Of a DNA stretch of 64,000 nt, positions 50,825-59,935 are shown piece after piece (the stretch's first letter is position 1; every line of letters begins with the position of its first letter). Below the pieces are notes generated by a model. It was not told the origin of the DNA. It did no database searches and saw only the letters and a list, made by a program, of their open reading frames with translations. The position numbers were made by a program, and so were the translations under genes. Origin of the DNA: Pelotomaculum_C sp050950345 (GTDB lineage Bacteria > Bacillota > Desulfotomaculia > Desulfotomaculales > Pelotomaculaceae); contig JBMNHK010000002.1 of the NCBI GenBank assembly GCA_050950345.1, forward strand, positions 558,001 through 622,000, given 5' to 3'.

Positions 50825-52756
50825 ATGAGTGAACATAATATTACCAAAATCAAGGTGAGTTTGCCGGATGGCGCAGTGAGGGAATATCCGAAAGGGACAT
50901 CTTTGATGGATATTGCCAGGGATATTAGCCGGCGCCTGGCCAAGGAAGCATTGGTAGCAAAAGTGAACGGCCAGTTAGTTGATCTGTCTGTTGCCCTTGA
51001 GCATGACGCGGAAGTCGCCTTTTTGACCTTTGATGATGAGGAAGGCAAACAGGTTTTTCGCCATAGCACGGCCCATGTCATGGCCCAGGCGGTAGAGAAG
51101 CTGTTTCCCGGCACCAAGCTTGCTATCGGACCGGCTATAGCCGATGGATTTTACTACGATTTTGATACTGAGGAACCCTTCAGCCCGGAAGACCTGGCTA
51201 AAATTGAAAAAGAAATGGAAGCCATTATCAAGGCTGATCTGCCTTTTGAACGTTTTCAGCTGGAACGTGAGCAAGCTCTGACCAAATTTGGTACGGCAGG
51301 ACAGAATTATAAAGTAGAGCTTATTGATGATTTACCTGCTGATGTAAGCCTGTCATGCTACCGACAGGGTGACTTTACAGATCTTTGCATGGGACCCCAC
51401 GTGCCGTCAACAGGACGTTTGAAAGCAATTAAGCTGATGAGTGTCGCCGGCGCCTACTGGCGTGGCAGCGAAAAGAACAAAATGCTCCAGCGCATTTATG
51501 GCACTTCTTTTCCGAAAAAATCCATGCTGGATGAGCATCTGTTCCGTTTAGAAGAAGCCAAGCGGCGGGATCATAGAAAGCTTGGAGCAGAACTTGATCT
51601 TTTCAGTATCCACGAAGAAGGCCCGGGTTTTCCGTTTTTTCACCCCAAGGGCATGGTTTTGCGCAATGAACTGGAGGATTTCTGGCGTCAGGAACACAAG
51701 AAAAGAGGTTACCAGGAAATCCGCACGCCAATAATTTTGCATCGCTCCCTTTGGGAGCAGTCTGGACACTGGGACCACTACCGTGACAATATGTATTTTA
51801 CGAAAATCGACGGGAACGATTTTGCGGTTAAACCGATGAACTGCCCCGGCAGCATCATGGTTTACAAAAATAAGCTGCATAGCTACCGCGAACTGCCAAT
51901 CCGCCTGGCTGAATTGGGGCTGGTGCACCGGCATGAGCTATCAGGTGTTCTGCATGGCTTGATGCGGGTCCGGTGCTTTACCCAGGACGACGCCCATATC
52001 TTTATGCTGCCCTCCCAGATCAAGGAGGAGATTGTGGGTGTTATCGACATGATCGGAGATTTTTATAATGTCTTCGGTTTCCCTTACCATGTAGAGCTTT
52101 CCACAAGACCTGAGAATGCTATGGGTTCAGATGAGATGTGGGAACTGGCAACCAATTCCCTGCAGGATGCTTTAATAAGCAAGGGCTTGGACTATAAGAT
52201 CAATGAGGGAGACGGCGCTTTTTACGGCCCGAAAATTGATTTCCACCTCACCGATTCCATTGGGCGCACCTGGCAATGCGGCACGATCCAGCTGGACTTC
52301 CAGATGCCGGAGAAGTTTGACCTGCATTATATCGGTGAAGATGGACAAAAACACCGGCCGGTGATGATCCACCGCGTGCTCTTCGGCAGCATTGAAAGGT
52401 TTATCGGCATTCTCATCGAACACTATGCCGGTGCTTTTCCAACCTGGCTCTCGCCAATTCAAGCCCGTGTCCTGCCCATCACCGATCGCCATCAACCTTA
52501 TGCCCAAAAGGTGATGGAGCGCCTGGAGCAACAGGGCATCCGGGTGGAGATGGATGCCCGCAATGAAAAGATTAATTACAAGATACGTGAAGCCCAGGCC
52601 CAAAAAATACCCTATATGCTGGTTGTGGGTGACAAAGAAATCGAACAGGAGGCAGTGGCTGTTCGTCACCGCAGCCGCGGCGATCTGGGCGCTCTTCCAT
52701 TAAGCGAATTTGAGCATAATCTGCTGCGTGAAATTGCAGAAAAAGACCGTGTCTGA
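50825..52756 (+). CDS. thrS: threonyl-tRNA synthetase
   Basis: A 643-residue class II synthetase. It has an N-terminal TGS domain (about 5-65), the second additional domain with HSTAH (about 80-84) and the HxxxC pair (SCYRQGDFTDLCMGPH) for editing, a catalytic core with zinc ligands MNCPGS, the H in RHELSG, and VHRVLFGS, and a C-terminal anticodon-binding domain. It charges tRNA-Thr. Regulated by the T-box leader just upstream. Confidence 0.97.
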   Translation: MSEHNITKIKVSLPDGAVREYPKGTSLMDIARDISRRLAKEALVAKVNGQLVDLSVALEHDAEVAFLTFDDEEGKQVFRHSTAHVMAQAVEKLFPGTKLAIGPAIADGFYYDFDTEEPFSPEDLAKIEKEMEAIIKADLPFERFQLEREQALTKFGTAGQNYKVELIDDLPADVSLSCYRQGDFTDLCMGPHVPSTGRLKAIKLMSVAGAYWRGSEKNKMLQRIYGTSFPKKSMLDEHLFRLEEAKRRDHRKLGAELDLFSIHEEGPGFPFFHPKGMVLRNELEDFWRQEHKKRGYQEIRTPIILHRSLWEQSGHWDHYRDNMYFTKIDGNDFAVKPMNCPGSIMVYKNKLHSYRELPIRLAELGLVHRHELSGVLHGLMRVRCFTQDDAHIFMLPSQIKEEIVGVIDMIGDFYNVFGFPYHVELSTRPENAMGSDEMWELATNSLQDALISKGLDYKINEGDGAFYGPKIDFHLTDSIGRTWQCGTIQLDFQMPEKFDLHYIGEDGQKHRPVMIHRVLFGSIERFIGILIEHYAGAFPTWLSPIQARVLPITDRHQPYAQKVMERLEQQGIRVEMDARNEKINYKIREAQAQKIPYMLVVGDKEIEQEAVAVRHRSRGDLGALPLSEFEHNLLREIAEKDRV

Positions 52757-52878
52757 CTCTGCGCCCTGGTCCCTCAAAAACCAAGAAAGCTCATAGTTGC
52801 GAAAGAAAATATCCGCAGAAGATCACTTCGAGAGGGGAAGTACCCGAGTTCTTGACAGACATCCGGAGAGTTATTGTC

Positions 52879-52907
52879 TTGACGCTGCATATATAGTGTG
52901 TTATAAT
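52879..52907 (+). promoter_or_regulatory. promoter of infC-rpmI-rplT
   Basis: TTGACG (52879-52884), 17 bases, TATAAT (52902-52907). Nothing else is supported in 52757-52878. Confidence 0.85.
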
Positions 52908-52921
52908 TATTTATCCAATTA

Positions 52922-53036
52922 TAAACAATTCAAGCAGAAGCCATCCGCTTCTCACCTTACGACGCCCAGAGCAGTCCATAAGGTATTACAAATTAGTATT
53001 AGATTTAAGCGGGTGGTTATGCCCGTTTTTTTATTT
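52922..53036 (+). ncRNA. ribosomal protein L20 leader
   Basis: GCAGAAGCCATCCGCTTCTC and following CACCTTACG (52935-52964) match the conserved Gram-positive L20 leader. It ends in a terminator CGGG-tggttatg-CCCG followed by T7 (53010-53032). L20 binding promotes early termination, giving feedback control of infC-rpmI-rplT. Confidence 0.88.
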
Positions 53037-53065
53037 GGGTAAACTTTAGTGGAGGTGGAATAGCT

Positions 53066-53581
53066 ATTACAAAAGATTTCCGCATCAACGAGGAGATCAG
53101 GGCCAGGGAAGTTAGAGTCGTAGATAGTGATGGAAATCAACTTGGTATTATGTCAAGCAGGGAAGCTCTGCGCCTGGCAGAGGAACGCCAGCAGGATCTG
53201 GTGGAAATAGCTCCTAACGCCAAACCACCGGTATGCCGGATTATGGATTTTGGCAAATACAAGTACGAGCAGAGCAAGCGTGAAAAAGAGGCCAGGAAAA
53301 AACAAAAGATTATCAGCGTCAAAGAAGTGAAAATGCGTCCCAATATTGAGGACCATGATTTTGAAGTCAAGGTTAAAAACGCGGTTCGTTTTTTGAAGGA
53401 CGGCGATAAAGTAAAGGCAACCATCACCTTCCGGGGGCGTGAGATTGTGCATACCCAAATCGGAGAGCAGTTATTGCAAAGATTGGCTAACGATTTAAAA
53501 GAGATAGGTACAGTTGAAAGAGTGCCCAAGTTGGAAGGTAAAAACATGATCATGATCTTGGCGCCAAAGCAAGATAATTAG
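53066..53581 (+). CDS. infC: translation initiation factor IF-3, ATT start
   Basis: A 171-residue IF-3. The start codon is ATT at 53066-53068 with GGAGGTGG seven bases upstream, the conserved rare start through which IF-3 represses its own translation. The N-domain begins TKDFRINEEIRAREVRVV, followed by the linker helix rich in Lys/Glu (about 70-90) and the C-domain (EVKMRPNIEDHDFEVK). The first ATG (53150) lies inside the N-domain and cannot be the start. Confidence 0.96.
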   Translation: MTKDFRINEEIRAREVRVVDSDGNQLGIMSSREALRLAEERQQDLVEIAPNAKPPVCRIMDFGKYKYEQSKREKEARKKQKIISVKEVKMRPNIEDHDFEVKVKNAVRFLKDGDKVKATITFRGREIVHTQIGEQLLQRLANDLKEIGTVERVPKLEGKNMIMILAPKQDN

Positions 53582-53595
53582 AAGGGAGACCAATA

Positions 53596-53787
53596 ATGCC
53601 TAAAATTAAGACCCACCGCGGTGCTGCTAAACGCTTTAAAAAGACAGCTACCGGGTTATTGAAAGGATCACATTCGTTCCACAGCCATATTCTCGGTAAA
53701 AAGAGTGCCAAAAGGAAGCGCGGCCTGCGCAAATCCACCATTGTCAGTGCGGCTGATATGAAACGCCTTACAAAATTAATACCATAA
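53596..53787 (+). CDS. rpmI: 50S ribosomal protein L35
   Basis: A 63-residue basic protein starting MPKIKTHRGAAKRFKKTATG, the invariant L35 N-terminus, with HILGKKSAKRKRGLRK in the middle. GGGAG precedes the ATG. Second gene of the infC-rpmI-rplT operon, 14 bases after infC. Confidence 0.98.
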   Translation: MPKIKTHRGAAKRFKKTATGLLKGSHSFHSHILGKKSAKRKRGLRKSTIVSAADMKRLTKLIP

Positions 53788-53815
53788 TCATGATGTTAGA
53801 CAGGGGGAAGATCAT

Positions 53816-54169
53816 ATGCCACGGGCTAAAAGCAGTGTGGTTTCACGTAATAGACATAGAAAGGTACTTAAGTTAGCCAAAGGTTACCGGGGTTCTAAAA
53901 GCAAACTTTACCGTGTTGCCAATCAACAGGTAATGAAGTCGCTGGTTTACGCTTACCGCGATCGCAAGGTGAAAAAACGTGATTTCCGCAAACTCTGGAT
54001 TGCCAGGATTAATGCTGCAGCCAGAATGAACGGAATTTCTTATAGCCGTTTTATGAACGGACTGAAACTGGCCGGTATCGATATCAACCGCAAAATGCTT
54101 TCGGAAATGGCCGTTAACGATGCCAAGGCTTTCGGGCAATTGGTGGATATAGCCAAGGCCAAATTATAA
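53816..54169 (+). CDS. rplT: 50S ribosomal protein L20
   Basis: A 117-residue basic ribosomal protein (MPRAKSSVVSRNRHRKVLKL, GYRGSKSKLYR, then the globular C-terminal half). It binds 23S rRNA early in assembly and represses its own operon through the leader at 52922. Good ribosome site; 28 bases after rpmI. Confidence 0.98.
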   Translation: MPRAKSSVVSRNRHRKVLKLAKGYRGSKSKLYRVANQQVMKSLVYAYRDRKVKKRDFRKLWIARINAAARMNGISYSRFMNGLKLAGIDINRKMLSEMAVNDAKAFGQLVDIAKAKL

Positions 54170-54191
54170 AATCTCCATTATTAAGGATATC

Positions 54192-54268
54192 CCGGGTAAG
54201 GGTGCCGAGCAAAGGAAGGCGCCTTACCCGGTAAATTATGGCATGGTATTACTACCATGCTTATTCTT
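54192..54268 (+). terminator. two hairpins after rplT
   Basis: CCGGGTAAGG (54192-54201) with CCTTACCCGG (54222-54231), then GCATGGTA (54241-54248) with TACCATGC (54253-54260) followed by TTATTCTT. The second is the better terminator candidate. Confidence 0.65.
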
Positions 54269-54355
54269 ATCCAGGAACATAGTTGATACGTGCAAAAATT
54301 GCCGGGATGATGTCTTTGTGGCCTTGGTTGCTAATCATATGGGGAGAGGAATAAT

Positions 54356-55150
54356 ATGCCGGGTAAAAATAATCCTCATCTAAAATACATACGGCGGCTG
54401 GCGGGCCGGCGGTTCAGGGAACAGGAAGGCAAATTGCTGGTTGAAGGCGTGCGTTTTGTGGAAGAAGCTCTCAACTCCACCTGGCAGGTTGATATGTTGG
54501 TTTACACCCGCAGGATCAGGGACGAGGAGCGCGGTGAAAAATTACTGCAGCAAGCTGCCGCAGGGGGCATAGCCTTGCTGGAGGTTGAAGACCGGTTGTT
54601 TAAGGAGTTGTCAGGCACTGAAACACCGCAAGGTATCCTGGCAGTATTGCACCAGCGGCATAATTCCCTGGAGGAACTGGTTCTGACTGGGTACCCCCTG
54701 CTGGTAGTAGTTGACGGTGTGCGGGATCCGGGTAACCTGGGCGCCATCATCAGGACGGCGGATGCTGCTGGAGCAAGCGGTGTTATTCTTCTTAAGGGCA
54801 CCACAGATATATACAATCCAAAAACCTTAAGAGCAACTATGGGTTCAATATTTCATCTGCCGGTGATCCAGGGTTGTATTGCAGAAACGGTGATAGCTTA
54901 CCTGGTTGAACGGGGGATTAAAATTGTTGCCGGTGTGCCGAGGGCAGACAAGGTTGTTTACGAAAGCGACTTGCGTGTGCCCTGTGCCCTGGCCGTGGGT
55001 GGGGAAGCAACAGGGCCCGGGCAAACTCTCCTGGGTAAAGTTGATGAACTGGTGCGTATACCTATGCCGGGTCAAGCTGAATCCCTTAATGTAGCAATTT
55101 CCGCAGCGATCCTTCTCTACGAAGCTGTTAGGCAGCGATATGTGCAGTAA
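54356..55150 (+). CDS. TrmH/SpoU-family RNA 2'-O-methyltransferase
   Basis: A 264-residue SPOUT methyltransferase. An N-terminal substrate-binding domain (about 1-100, KLLVEGVRFVEEAL) precedes the SPOUT fold with motif 1 DGVRDPGNLGAIIRTADAAG (about 119-138), motif 2 ALAVGGEATG (about 213-222) and motif 3 RIPMPGQAESLNVAISAAI (about 234-252). It methylates ribose in rRNA or tRNA using SAM; RlmB/TsnR-like rRNA specificity is likely but not certain. GGGGAGAGG precedes the ATG. Position before pheST is common in Firmicutes. Confidence 0.92.
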   Translation: MPGKNNPHLKYIRRLAGRRFREQEGKLLVEGVRFVEEALNSTWQVDMLVYTRRIRDEERGEKLLQQAAAGGIALLEVEDRLFKELSGTETPQGILAVLHQRHNSLEELVLTGYPLLVVVDGVRDPGNLGAIIRTADAAGASGVILLKGTTDIYNPKTLRATMGSIFHLPVIQGCIAETVIAYLVERGIKIVAGVPRADKVVYESDLRVPCALAVGGEATGPGQTLLGKVDELVRIPMPGQAESLNVAISAAILLYEAVRQRYVQ

Positions 55151-55209
55151 ACCAGTGCCTTATCAGGATTTTTGAGGGTCCAGCCGGGTTTGATTTTTCT
55201 GATACTTTC

Positions 55210-55238
55210 TTGTCATCAATTTTTGCTTATGGTATAAT
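55210..55238 (+). promoter_or_regulatory. promoter of yqzL-pheST transcript
   Basis: TTGTCA (55210-55215), 17 bases, TATAAT (55233-55238). It would place both the yqzL minigene and the T-box on one leader. Confidence 0.8.
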
Positions 55239-55283
55239 CAAACCCAAAAGGTCCCCAAAAAACTGAGGAAAGGTAGTGGTTAA

Positions 55284-55376
55284 GTGCTTTTAACCGCCGA
55301 ATTTTTTTGGAGGCTGTTCGAGGCAACCGGTTCCGTGCGGGCCTACATGCTTTACAGGAGGATGGTTCTTCATTAG
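55284..55376 (+). CDS. yqzL: YqzL-like minigene in the pheS leader
   Basis: A 30-residue frame, MLLTAEFFWRLFEATGSVRA then YMLYRRMVLH. FxWxxFxxTGxxxAYLLY is the pattern of the small YqzL family of Firmicutes, of unknown function. AGGAAAGG lies about ten bases before the GTG start. It is translated, if at all, from the same promoter as pheST, upstream of the T-box, so it should be made even when the T-box terminates. Confidence 0.75.
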   Translation: MLLTAEFFWRLFEATGSVRAYMLYRRMVLH

Positions 55377-55399
55377 TTTTAATATATAGATGAATTGTA

Positions 55400-55673
55400 A
55401 TGAAGGGGAAAAGTAAATTGGCCGGCGTCCTTCAGGGAAGGAGAGTCAAGGACTGGAAGCTCTCCCAGGATTAGGTCTATTGAAGTTCACCCCGGAACTG
55501 CAGCTGAACGTTTAGCCAGTAGGTGTAGCCGGTTCTTCTACCGTTATCAGAAGGCGGTATCGGGTTATAGAATAGCCCGGTGCTGTGCTGAGGGTTTATA
55601 CTCAACAGGTATAAACATGAGGGTGGTACCGCGGAAAGAAACAATCCGTCCCTGTAGAGGGGGCGGTTTTTTT
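55400..55673 (+). ncRNA. T-box leader of pheST (specifier TTC, Phe)
   Basis: The T-box AGGGTGGTACCGCGG (55620-55634) and terminator (CCGTCCC 55646-55652 with GGGGGCGG 55659-55666, then T7) are clear. The stem I specifier position reads GAAG-TTC-ACC with TTC at 55486-55488, a Phe codon. Confidence 0.94.
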
Positions 55674-55718
55674 ATTATCAGGGATATCTATATCGAAGCA
55701 ACCGGGAGGTTTTGTCCT

Positions 55719-56741
55719 TTGGAAGAAAAGTTGAGAAGGCTTAATGAAGAAGCTAATAAAGCATTGGCGGAAGCGCACACCATTGATGAGCTGAATGAAA
55801 TCAGGGTTAGGATACTCGGCAAGAAAGGGGAGCTTACTCAAATCCTGCGAGGTATGGGTAGCTTGAGCGCAGAGGAAAGACCCCGCATCGGTCAGGTGGC
55901 CAACGAGGTTAGGGATGCTATTGAAAGGGAATTGGCCTCCAGGACTGCAAGTTTCAAAGAGCTGATAAAAGAACAGAAGCTGCGCGACGAGGGAATTGAT
56001 GTTACCCTTCCCGGGACACCGCTTTTAAGGGGGCGCAAACATCCTCTGACCATAATCCGGGAAGAAATCCAGGAGATCTTTTTGGGCCTGGGCTATAGCA
56101 TTGCTGATGGTCCTGAGATTGAAACAGATTACTACAACTTTGAAGCCCTTAACTTACCCAAGGATCACCCTGCTCGCGATATGCAGGACACCTTCTTTAT
56201 CGGTCCGGAAGTTCTACTGAGGACCCATACCTCGCCTGTGCAGGTGCGCACTATGGAGAAAACGGCGCCGGCATTACCGGTTAAAATCATCGTGCCGGGC
56301 AAAGTATATCGCCGTGATGACGACGCGACCCATTCCCCGATGTTTAATCAGGTAGAGGGTTTGGCGGTGGATCGCAGAATTACCTTCAGTGATTTAAAGG
56401 GCACCCTGGATCTTTTCGCCAGACGGATGTTTGGGATGAAGACCAAGACTCGTTTCCGTCCTAGTTTTTTCCCTTTTACCGAACCCAGTGCCGAAGTAGA
56501 CATCTCTTGTGTGATTTGCGGCGGTACGGGTTGCCGGGTGTGCTCCTACACCGGCTGGCTGGAAATACTAGGCTCAGGCATGGTGCATCCACGTGTGCTG
56601 GAAGTCTCCGGTTATAATTCAGAGGAGGTAACAGGCTTTGCCTTTGGTATGGGTGTGGAGCGTATTACCATGTTAAAGTATGGACTTGACGATATGCGCC
56701 TGCTGTTTGACAACGATTTAAGATTCTTACAGCAGTTTTAA
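55719..56741 (+). CDS. pheS: phenylalanyl-tRNA synthetase alpha subunit
   Basis: A 340-residue class II catalytic subunit: N-terminal coiled coil (about 1-85), motif 1 region (GRKHPLTIIREEIQEIFLGLGY), motif 2 (KVYRRDDDATHSPMFNQVEGLAVD) and motif 3 (GFAFGMGVERITMLKYG). It pairs with PheT as an alpha2-beta2 enzyme. TTG 55719 is chosen with CGGGAGG nine bases upstream; longer readings would translate the T-box terminator. Controlled by the Phe T-box. Confidence 0.95.
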   Translation: MEEKLRRLNEEANKALAEAHTIDELNEIRVRILGKKGELTQILRGMGSLSAEERPRIGQVANEVRDAIERELASRTASFKELIKEQKLRDEGIDVTLPGTPLLRGRKHPLTIIREEIQEIFLGLGYSIADGPEIETDYYNFEALNLPKDHPARDMQDTFFIGPEVLLRTHTSPVQVRTMEKTAPALPVKIIVPGKVYRRDDDATHSPMFNQVEGLAVDRRITFSDLKGTLDLFARRMFGMKTKTRFRPSFFPFTEPSAEVDISCVICGGTGCRVCSYTGWLEILGSGMVHPRVLEVSGYNSEEVTGFAFGMGVERITMLKYGLDDMRLLFDNDLRFLQQF

Positions 56742-56806
56742 TAGCTTGATTAATAAAGGCGACACTAAATCCGGCAGTAAAGCCGTAACTGGGAGGTTTT
56801 AGCACC

Positions 56807-59227
56807 GTGCGTGTATCCTATAAATGGCTGCAAGAATTCGTGGATATTGATCTAACCCCGCAGGAGTTGGCCGATCGCCTGACTCTGGCCGGGATTACGG
56901 TAGAAGGCGTGGAGGAACTGGGTGTTGGTGTCAGCAATGTACTGACAGGCCGCATTGAAAAAATCAGCCCCCATCCCAACGCAGATAAGCTAATTGTTAC
57001 AAATGTTAACATCGGTTCTGATACAAGGCAGATTATTACAGCTGCCACTAATGTAAGGGAAGGGGACGTCGTCCCTGTTGCACTGGAAGGGGCCAGGTTG
57101 GCCGGCGGCTTAGTAATCAAAAAGGCTAAACTAAGGGGTGTTGAGTCCAGGGGTATGATGTGTTCCGGACAGGAGTTAGGGATCGATCCCAAGACAATGG
57201 TTGCCGAACAGGCTAACGGGATCTTGATCTTACCGCCGGATACGCCTTTAGGACAGGATGCCAAAGAAATACTGGGACTTAATGATCACATCCTGGTTTT
57301 AGATCTGACACCCAATCGCGGGGACTGCCTGTCTATGCTCGGTGTGGCGAGGGAGGTGTCAGCTTTGCTGGGCCGGCCCTGCCGTATACCTGAGCCCATT
57401 TTTACAGAACTGCCGGAAAATATCGCAGGCCAGGCCCGGGTGACTATTGAGGATGCCGACCTGTGCGGCAGGTTCTGCGCGCGTATGATTAAAAACGTCA
57501 AAGTCGGGCCGTCACCCCTGTGGATGCAGCAGCGCCTGCGCAATGCCGGGATCAGGCCAATAAGTAATATTGTAGATGTTACCAACTACGTCATGCTGGA
57601 ATTTGGGCAGCCCATGCATGCTTTCGATTACAATCTGCTGGTAGACGGCCACATCATAGTGCGCCGGGCTAAGGACGGGGAGAAAATCACGTCCTTAGAC
57701 GGCAACGAGCGTATACTTAACTCCACGATGCTGGTCATTGCCGACCCATCCGGCCCGGTGGGTATCGCCGGAGTGATGGGGGGAGCGGCTACTGAGGTAA
57801 CAGATAGAACTGTCAATGTGTTGCTGGAGTCAGCTTTCTTCAACCCGATCAGTATTCGCAAAACTTCAAAGGCCCTGGGGCTTCGTTCCGAGGCGTCCCA
57901 GCGTTTTGAGAAGGGTATTGATATCGGTGGTTCAAACCGGGCTGCCAACCGGGCTGCGCAACTGATTAGCGAGATGGGAGCCGGTGAGGTGGTGGCCGGT
58001 ATGATCGATGTGTTCCCGGCGCCACCCGCAGAAAAGATCATTTCCTTCAGGCCGGCCAGAGCGGCTCATATCCTGGGTATTGACGTGCCGCAAGAAGAAG
58101 CGGTTGCTATCCTGTCCAGCCTGCAGTTTGGTGTTAGGGAAACAGACGGGGAATTACTGGTAACTGTGCCCACCTATCGCACTGATGTGGCGCTGGAAGC
58201 TGATTTGATTGAGGAAATCGCCCGTATGCACGGTTTTGACCGGGTGCCGGGTACTCTGCCCTATGGCTTAAATACACAGGGGGCTATGTCCAGGGAGCAA
58301 GCCCTTACTGCTGCACTGTGCAACCGTCTGGCATCTGACGGTTTATATGAGGTTATAACTTACAGCTTCACGCACCCGAGGGTGTGGGATCAGATGAAAT
58401 TGCCCGCAGCCAGTCCCTTGAGGAACGCAATAAAGCTGCAGAACCCCTTAAGCGAGGAGCACTCAGTGATGAGGACCTTGATGTTGCCTGGTTTACTGGA
58501 AACGCTGGCTAGAAACTATAGCCGCAGGGTGCAAAACGGAGCAATATTCGAACTGGGACGTGTTTATCACCCTCAGCTTGAAGGGGCATTGCCTGAAGAA
58601 CGGCAGGTTCTGGCGGCAGCGGCTATGGGCACTACACAGGCCGGATGGAACAGCCCGGCCAGGGAGCTTGATTTCTTCTACTTAAAAGGAGTTTTGGAAA
58701 ACCTTTTTGGTTATTTACGCACTGAAAAAGTCTCATTCCATCCTGAGACTGATCATCCCAGTTTCCATCCCGGCAGAACCGCCTGGCTGGAGGTTGGAGG
58801 AAAAAGGTTGGGTGTGCTTGGTGAGCTGCATCCGGATGTCCTGGAGAATTTTGAACTGCCGGATCATGTGGTTGCCTTTGAGCTGGATCTGGATCTCCTG
58901 TTGACCGTTTCCGGCCGGCCGCCTGAATACACTGCTCTGCCAAGGTTCCCGGTAGTGGAGCGGGATTTGGCCATACTGATTAAACAGGGCATAACCGCAG
59001 TTGAGGTAACGGATGCTATCCGGGCTGCAGGCGGTGAATTGCTGCGCTCGGTGGCATTGTTCGACGTATACTGCGGCGAGCAGGTACCTCAGGGGTATCG
59101 GAGTATGGCTTTCTCCCTCAAGTATTTCGCCGCAGACCGCACCTTAACCGATGATGAGGTTGCGGCGAGCACTACAGCTATAGCCCGGGTGCTGGCCCAA
59201 AGGTTCGGTGCTGAACTGCGATCATAG
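56807..59227 (+). CDS. pheT: phenylalanyl-tRNA synthetase beta subunit
   Basis: An 806-residue subunit with an N-terminal tRNA-binding domain (about 40-150, EKISPHPNADKLIVTNVNIG), the B3/B4 editing domain (about 210-385), B5 (about 405-475), the catalytic-like core and a C-terminal FDX-ACB anticodon-binding domain (about 710-806). GGGAGG precedes the GTG start. Cotranscribed with pheS, 65 bases downstream. Confidence 0.97.
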   Translation: MRVSYKWLQEFVDIDLTPQELADRLTLAGITVEGVEELGVGVSNVLTGRIEKISPHPNADKLIVTNVNIGSDTRQIITAATNVREGDVVPVALEGARLAGGLVIKKAKLRGVESRGMMCSGQELGIDPKTMVAEQANGILILPPDTPLGQDAKEILGLNDHILVLDLTPNRGDCLSMLGVAREVSALLGRPCRIPEPIFTELPENIAGQARVTIEDADLCGRFCARMIKNVKVGPSPLWMQQRLRNAGIRPISNIVDVTNYVMLEFGQPMHAFDYNLLVDGHIIVRRAKDGEKITSLDGNERILNSTMLVIADPSGPVGIAGVMGGAATEVTDRTVNVLLESAFFNPISIRKTSKALGLRSEASQRFEKGIDIGGSNRAANRAAQLISEMGAGEVVAGMIDVFPAPPAEKIISFRPARAAHILGIDVPQEEAVAILSSLQFGVRETDGELLVTVPTYRTDVALEADLIEEIARMHGFDRVPGTLPYGLNTQGAMSREQALTAALCNRLASDGLYEVITYSFTHPRVWDQMKLPAASPLRNAIKLQNPLSEEHSVMRTLMLPGLLETLARNYSRRVQNGAIFELGRVYHPQLEGALPEERQVLAAAAMGTTQAGWNSPARELDFFYLKGVLENLFGYLRTEKVSFHPETDHPSFHPGRTAWLEVGGKRLGVLGELHPDVLENFELPDHVVAFELDLDLLLTVSGRPPEYTALPRFPVVERDLAILIKQGITAVEVTDAIRAAGGELLRSVALFDVYCGEQVPQGYRSMAFSLKYFAADRTLTDDEVAASTTAIARVLAQRFGAELRS

Positions 59228-59288
59228 AATGGCTGCCTCTTGCTGTTGAGTTGTCAGGTGCTGCAAATAGTCAGGTTAGATTATAAAT

Positions 59289-59326
59289 ATGAGTGCGAAG
59301 AATGCCGCACTCATATTTTGTCTTTT
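59289..59326 (+). terminator. terminator of pheST
   Basis: ATGAGTGCG (59289-59297) pairs with CGCACTCAT (59306-59314), followed by ATTTTGTCTTTT. Confidence 0.88.
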
Positions 59327-59551
59327 CAACAACAAGGAGAGATAATATGTATTGTAACGCATTTGAAACCACTCTTGCTTATTTTTGCTGCCTAAACGAT
59401 TATTGCTTTTGATATGCATTTTGTTCGCTTAGATTAATATGATATGTTAGGGGAGACCGGGGAATATTATGATAATTTGCAGGGAAAAAAAAGAATAGTA
59501 GCGAAAAAACAATATAATTCAACATAATTCAACCAGGCCTGGAGGATAACT
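59327..59551 (+). other. gap before zapA with a 21-codon frame
   Basis: Within the 324-base gap after pheT, an AAGGAGA and six-base spacer precede ATG 59347 of a 21-residue Cys-rich frame (MYCNAFETTLAYFCCLNDYC plus F) ending at 59412. It has no known homologue I can name and may be chance. ATAATTCAAC occurs twice in tandem at 59511-59530. Nothing else is supported. Confidence 0.3.
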
Positions 59552-59827
59552 ATGGCTGAAAAGGAATCCCGGGTAGAAGTCGAGATCTATGGTGATTACT
59601 ACATCCTGAAAGGTGAAGGCTCGACGGAAGACTTGCAGATGCTGGCCCAGTATGTGCATAGTAAAATGGAGACACTGGCAGGACGCAATGCTCGCTTGAG
59701 CAGGCACCAGACGGCAGTCCTGGCTGCGCTGAATATAGCCGGGGAATTAAGGAAACTGAGGGAAAAATACGATAGTCTGGTTAAAATTATTGAACTGGCA
59801 GAAGGAAATAACAAGAAAAACTCATGA
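59552..59827 (+). CDS. zapA: cell division protein ZapA
   Basis: A 91-residue FtsZ-associated protein: a small N-terminal domain (VEVEIYGDYYILKGEGSTED) and a C-terminal coiled coil (about 50-88). It stabilises the Z ring. TGGAGG precedes the ATG. A terminator overlaps its end. Confidence 0.93.
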   Translation: MAEKESRVEVEIYGDYYILKGEGSTEDLQMLAQYVHSKMETLAGRNARLSRHQTAVLAALNIAGELRKLREKYDSLVKIIELAEGNNKKNS

Positions 59828-59844
59828 ACCCCTCATGAGTTTTT
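59816..59844 (+). terminator. terminator overlapping the zapA stop
   Basis: AAAAACTCATGA (59816-59827) pairs with TCATGAGTTTTT (59833-59844). The stem includes the last codons and the stop of zapA. Confidence 0.85.
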
Positions 59845-59935
59845 GGTTAAAAGGTAATCTAGTCTGTCCCCCTGCGGAATTGAAGTTGTATACTGCAGGA
59901 TATGGGATGCTAGTATGGAGAATGGAGCATCTGTT

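Noticed and set aside
59511..59530. tandem ATAATTCAAC repeat as a possible CRISPR or iteron array
   Set aside because: Only two copies of ten bases with no spacer; nothing in the window forms a CRISPR array or a replication origin.
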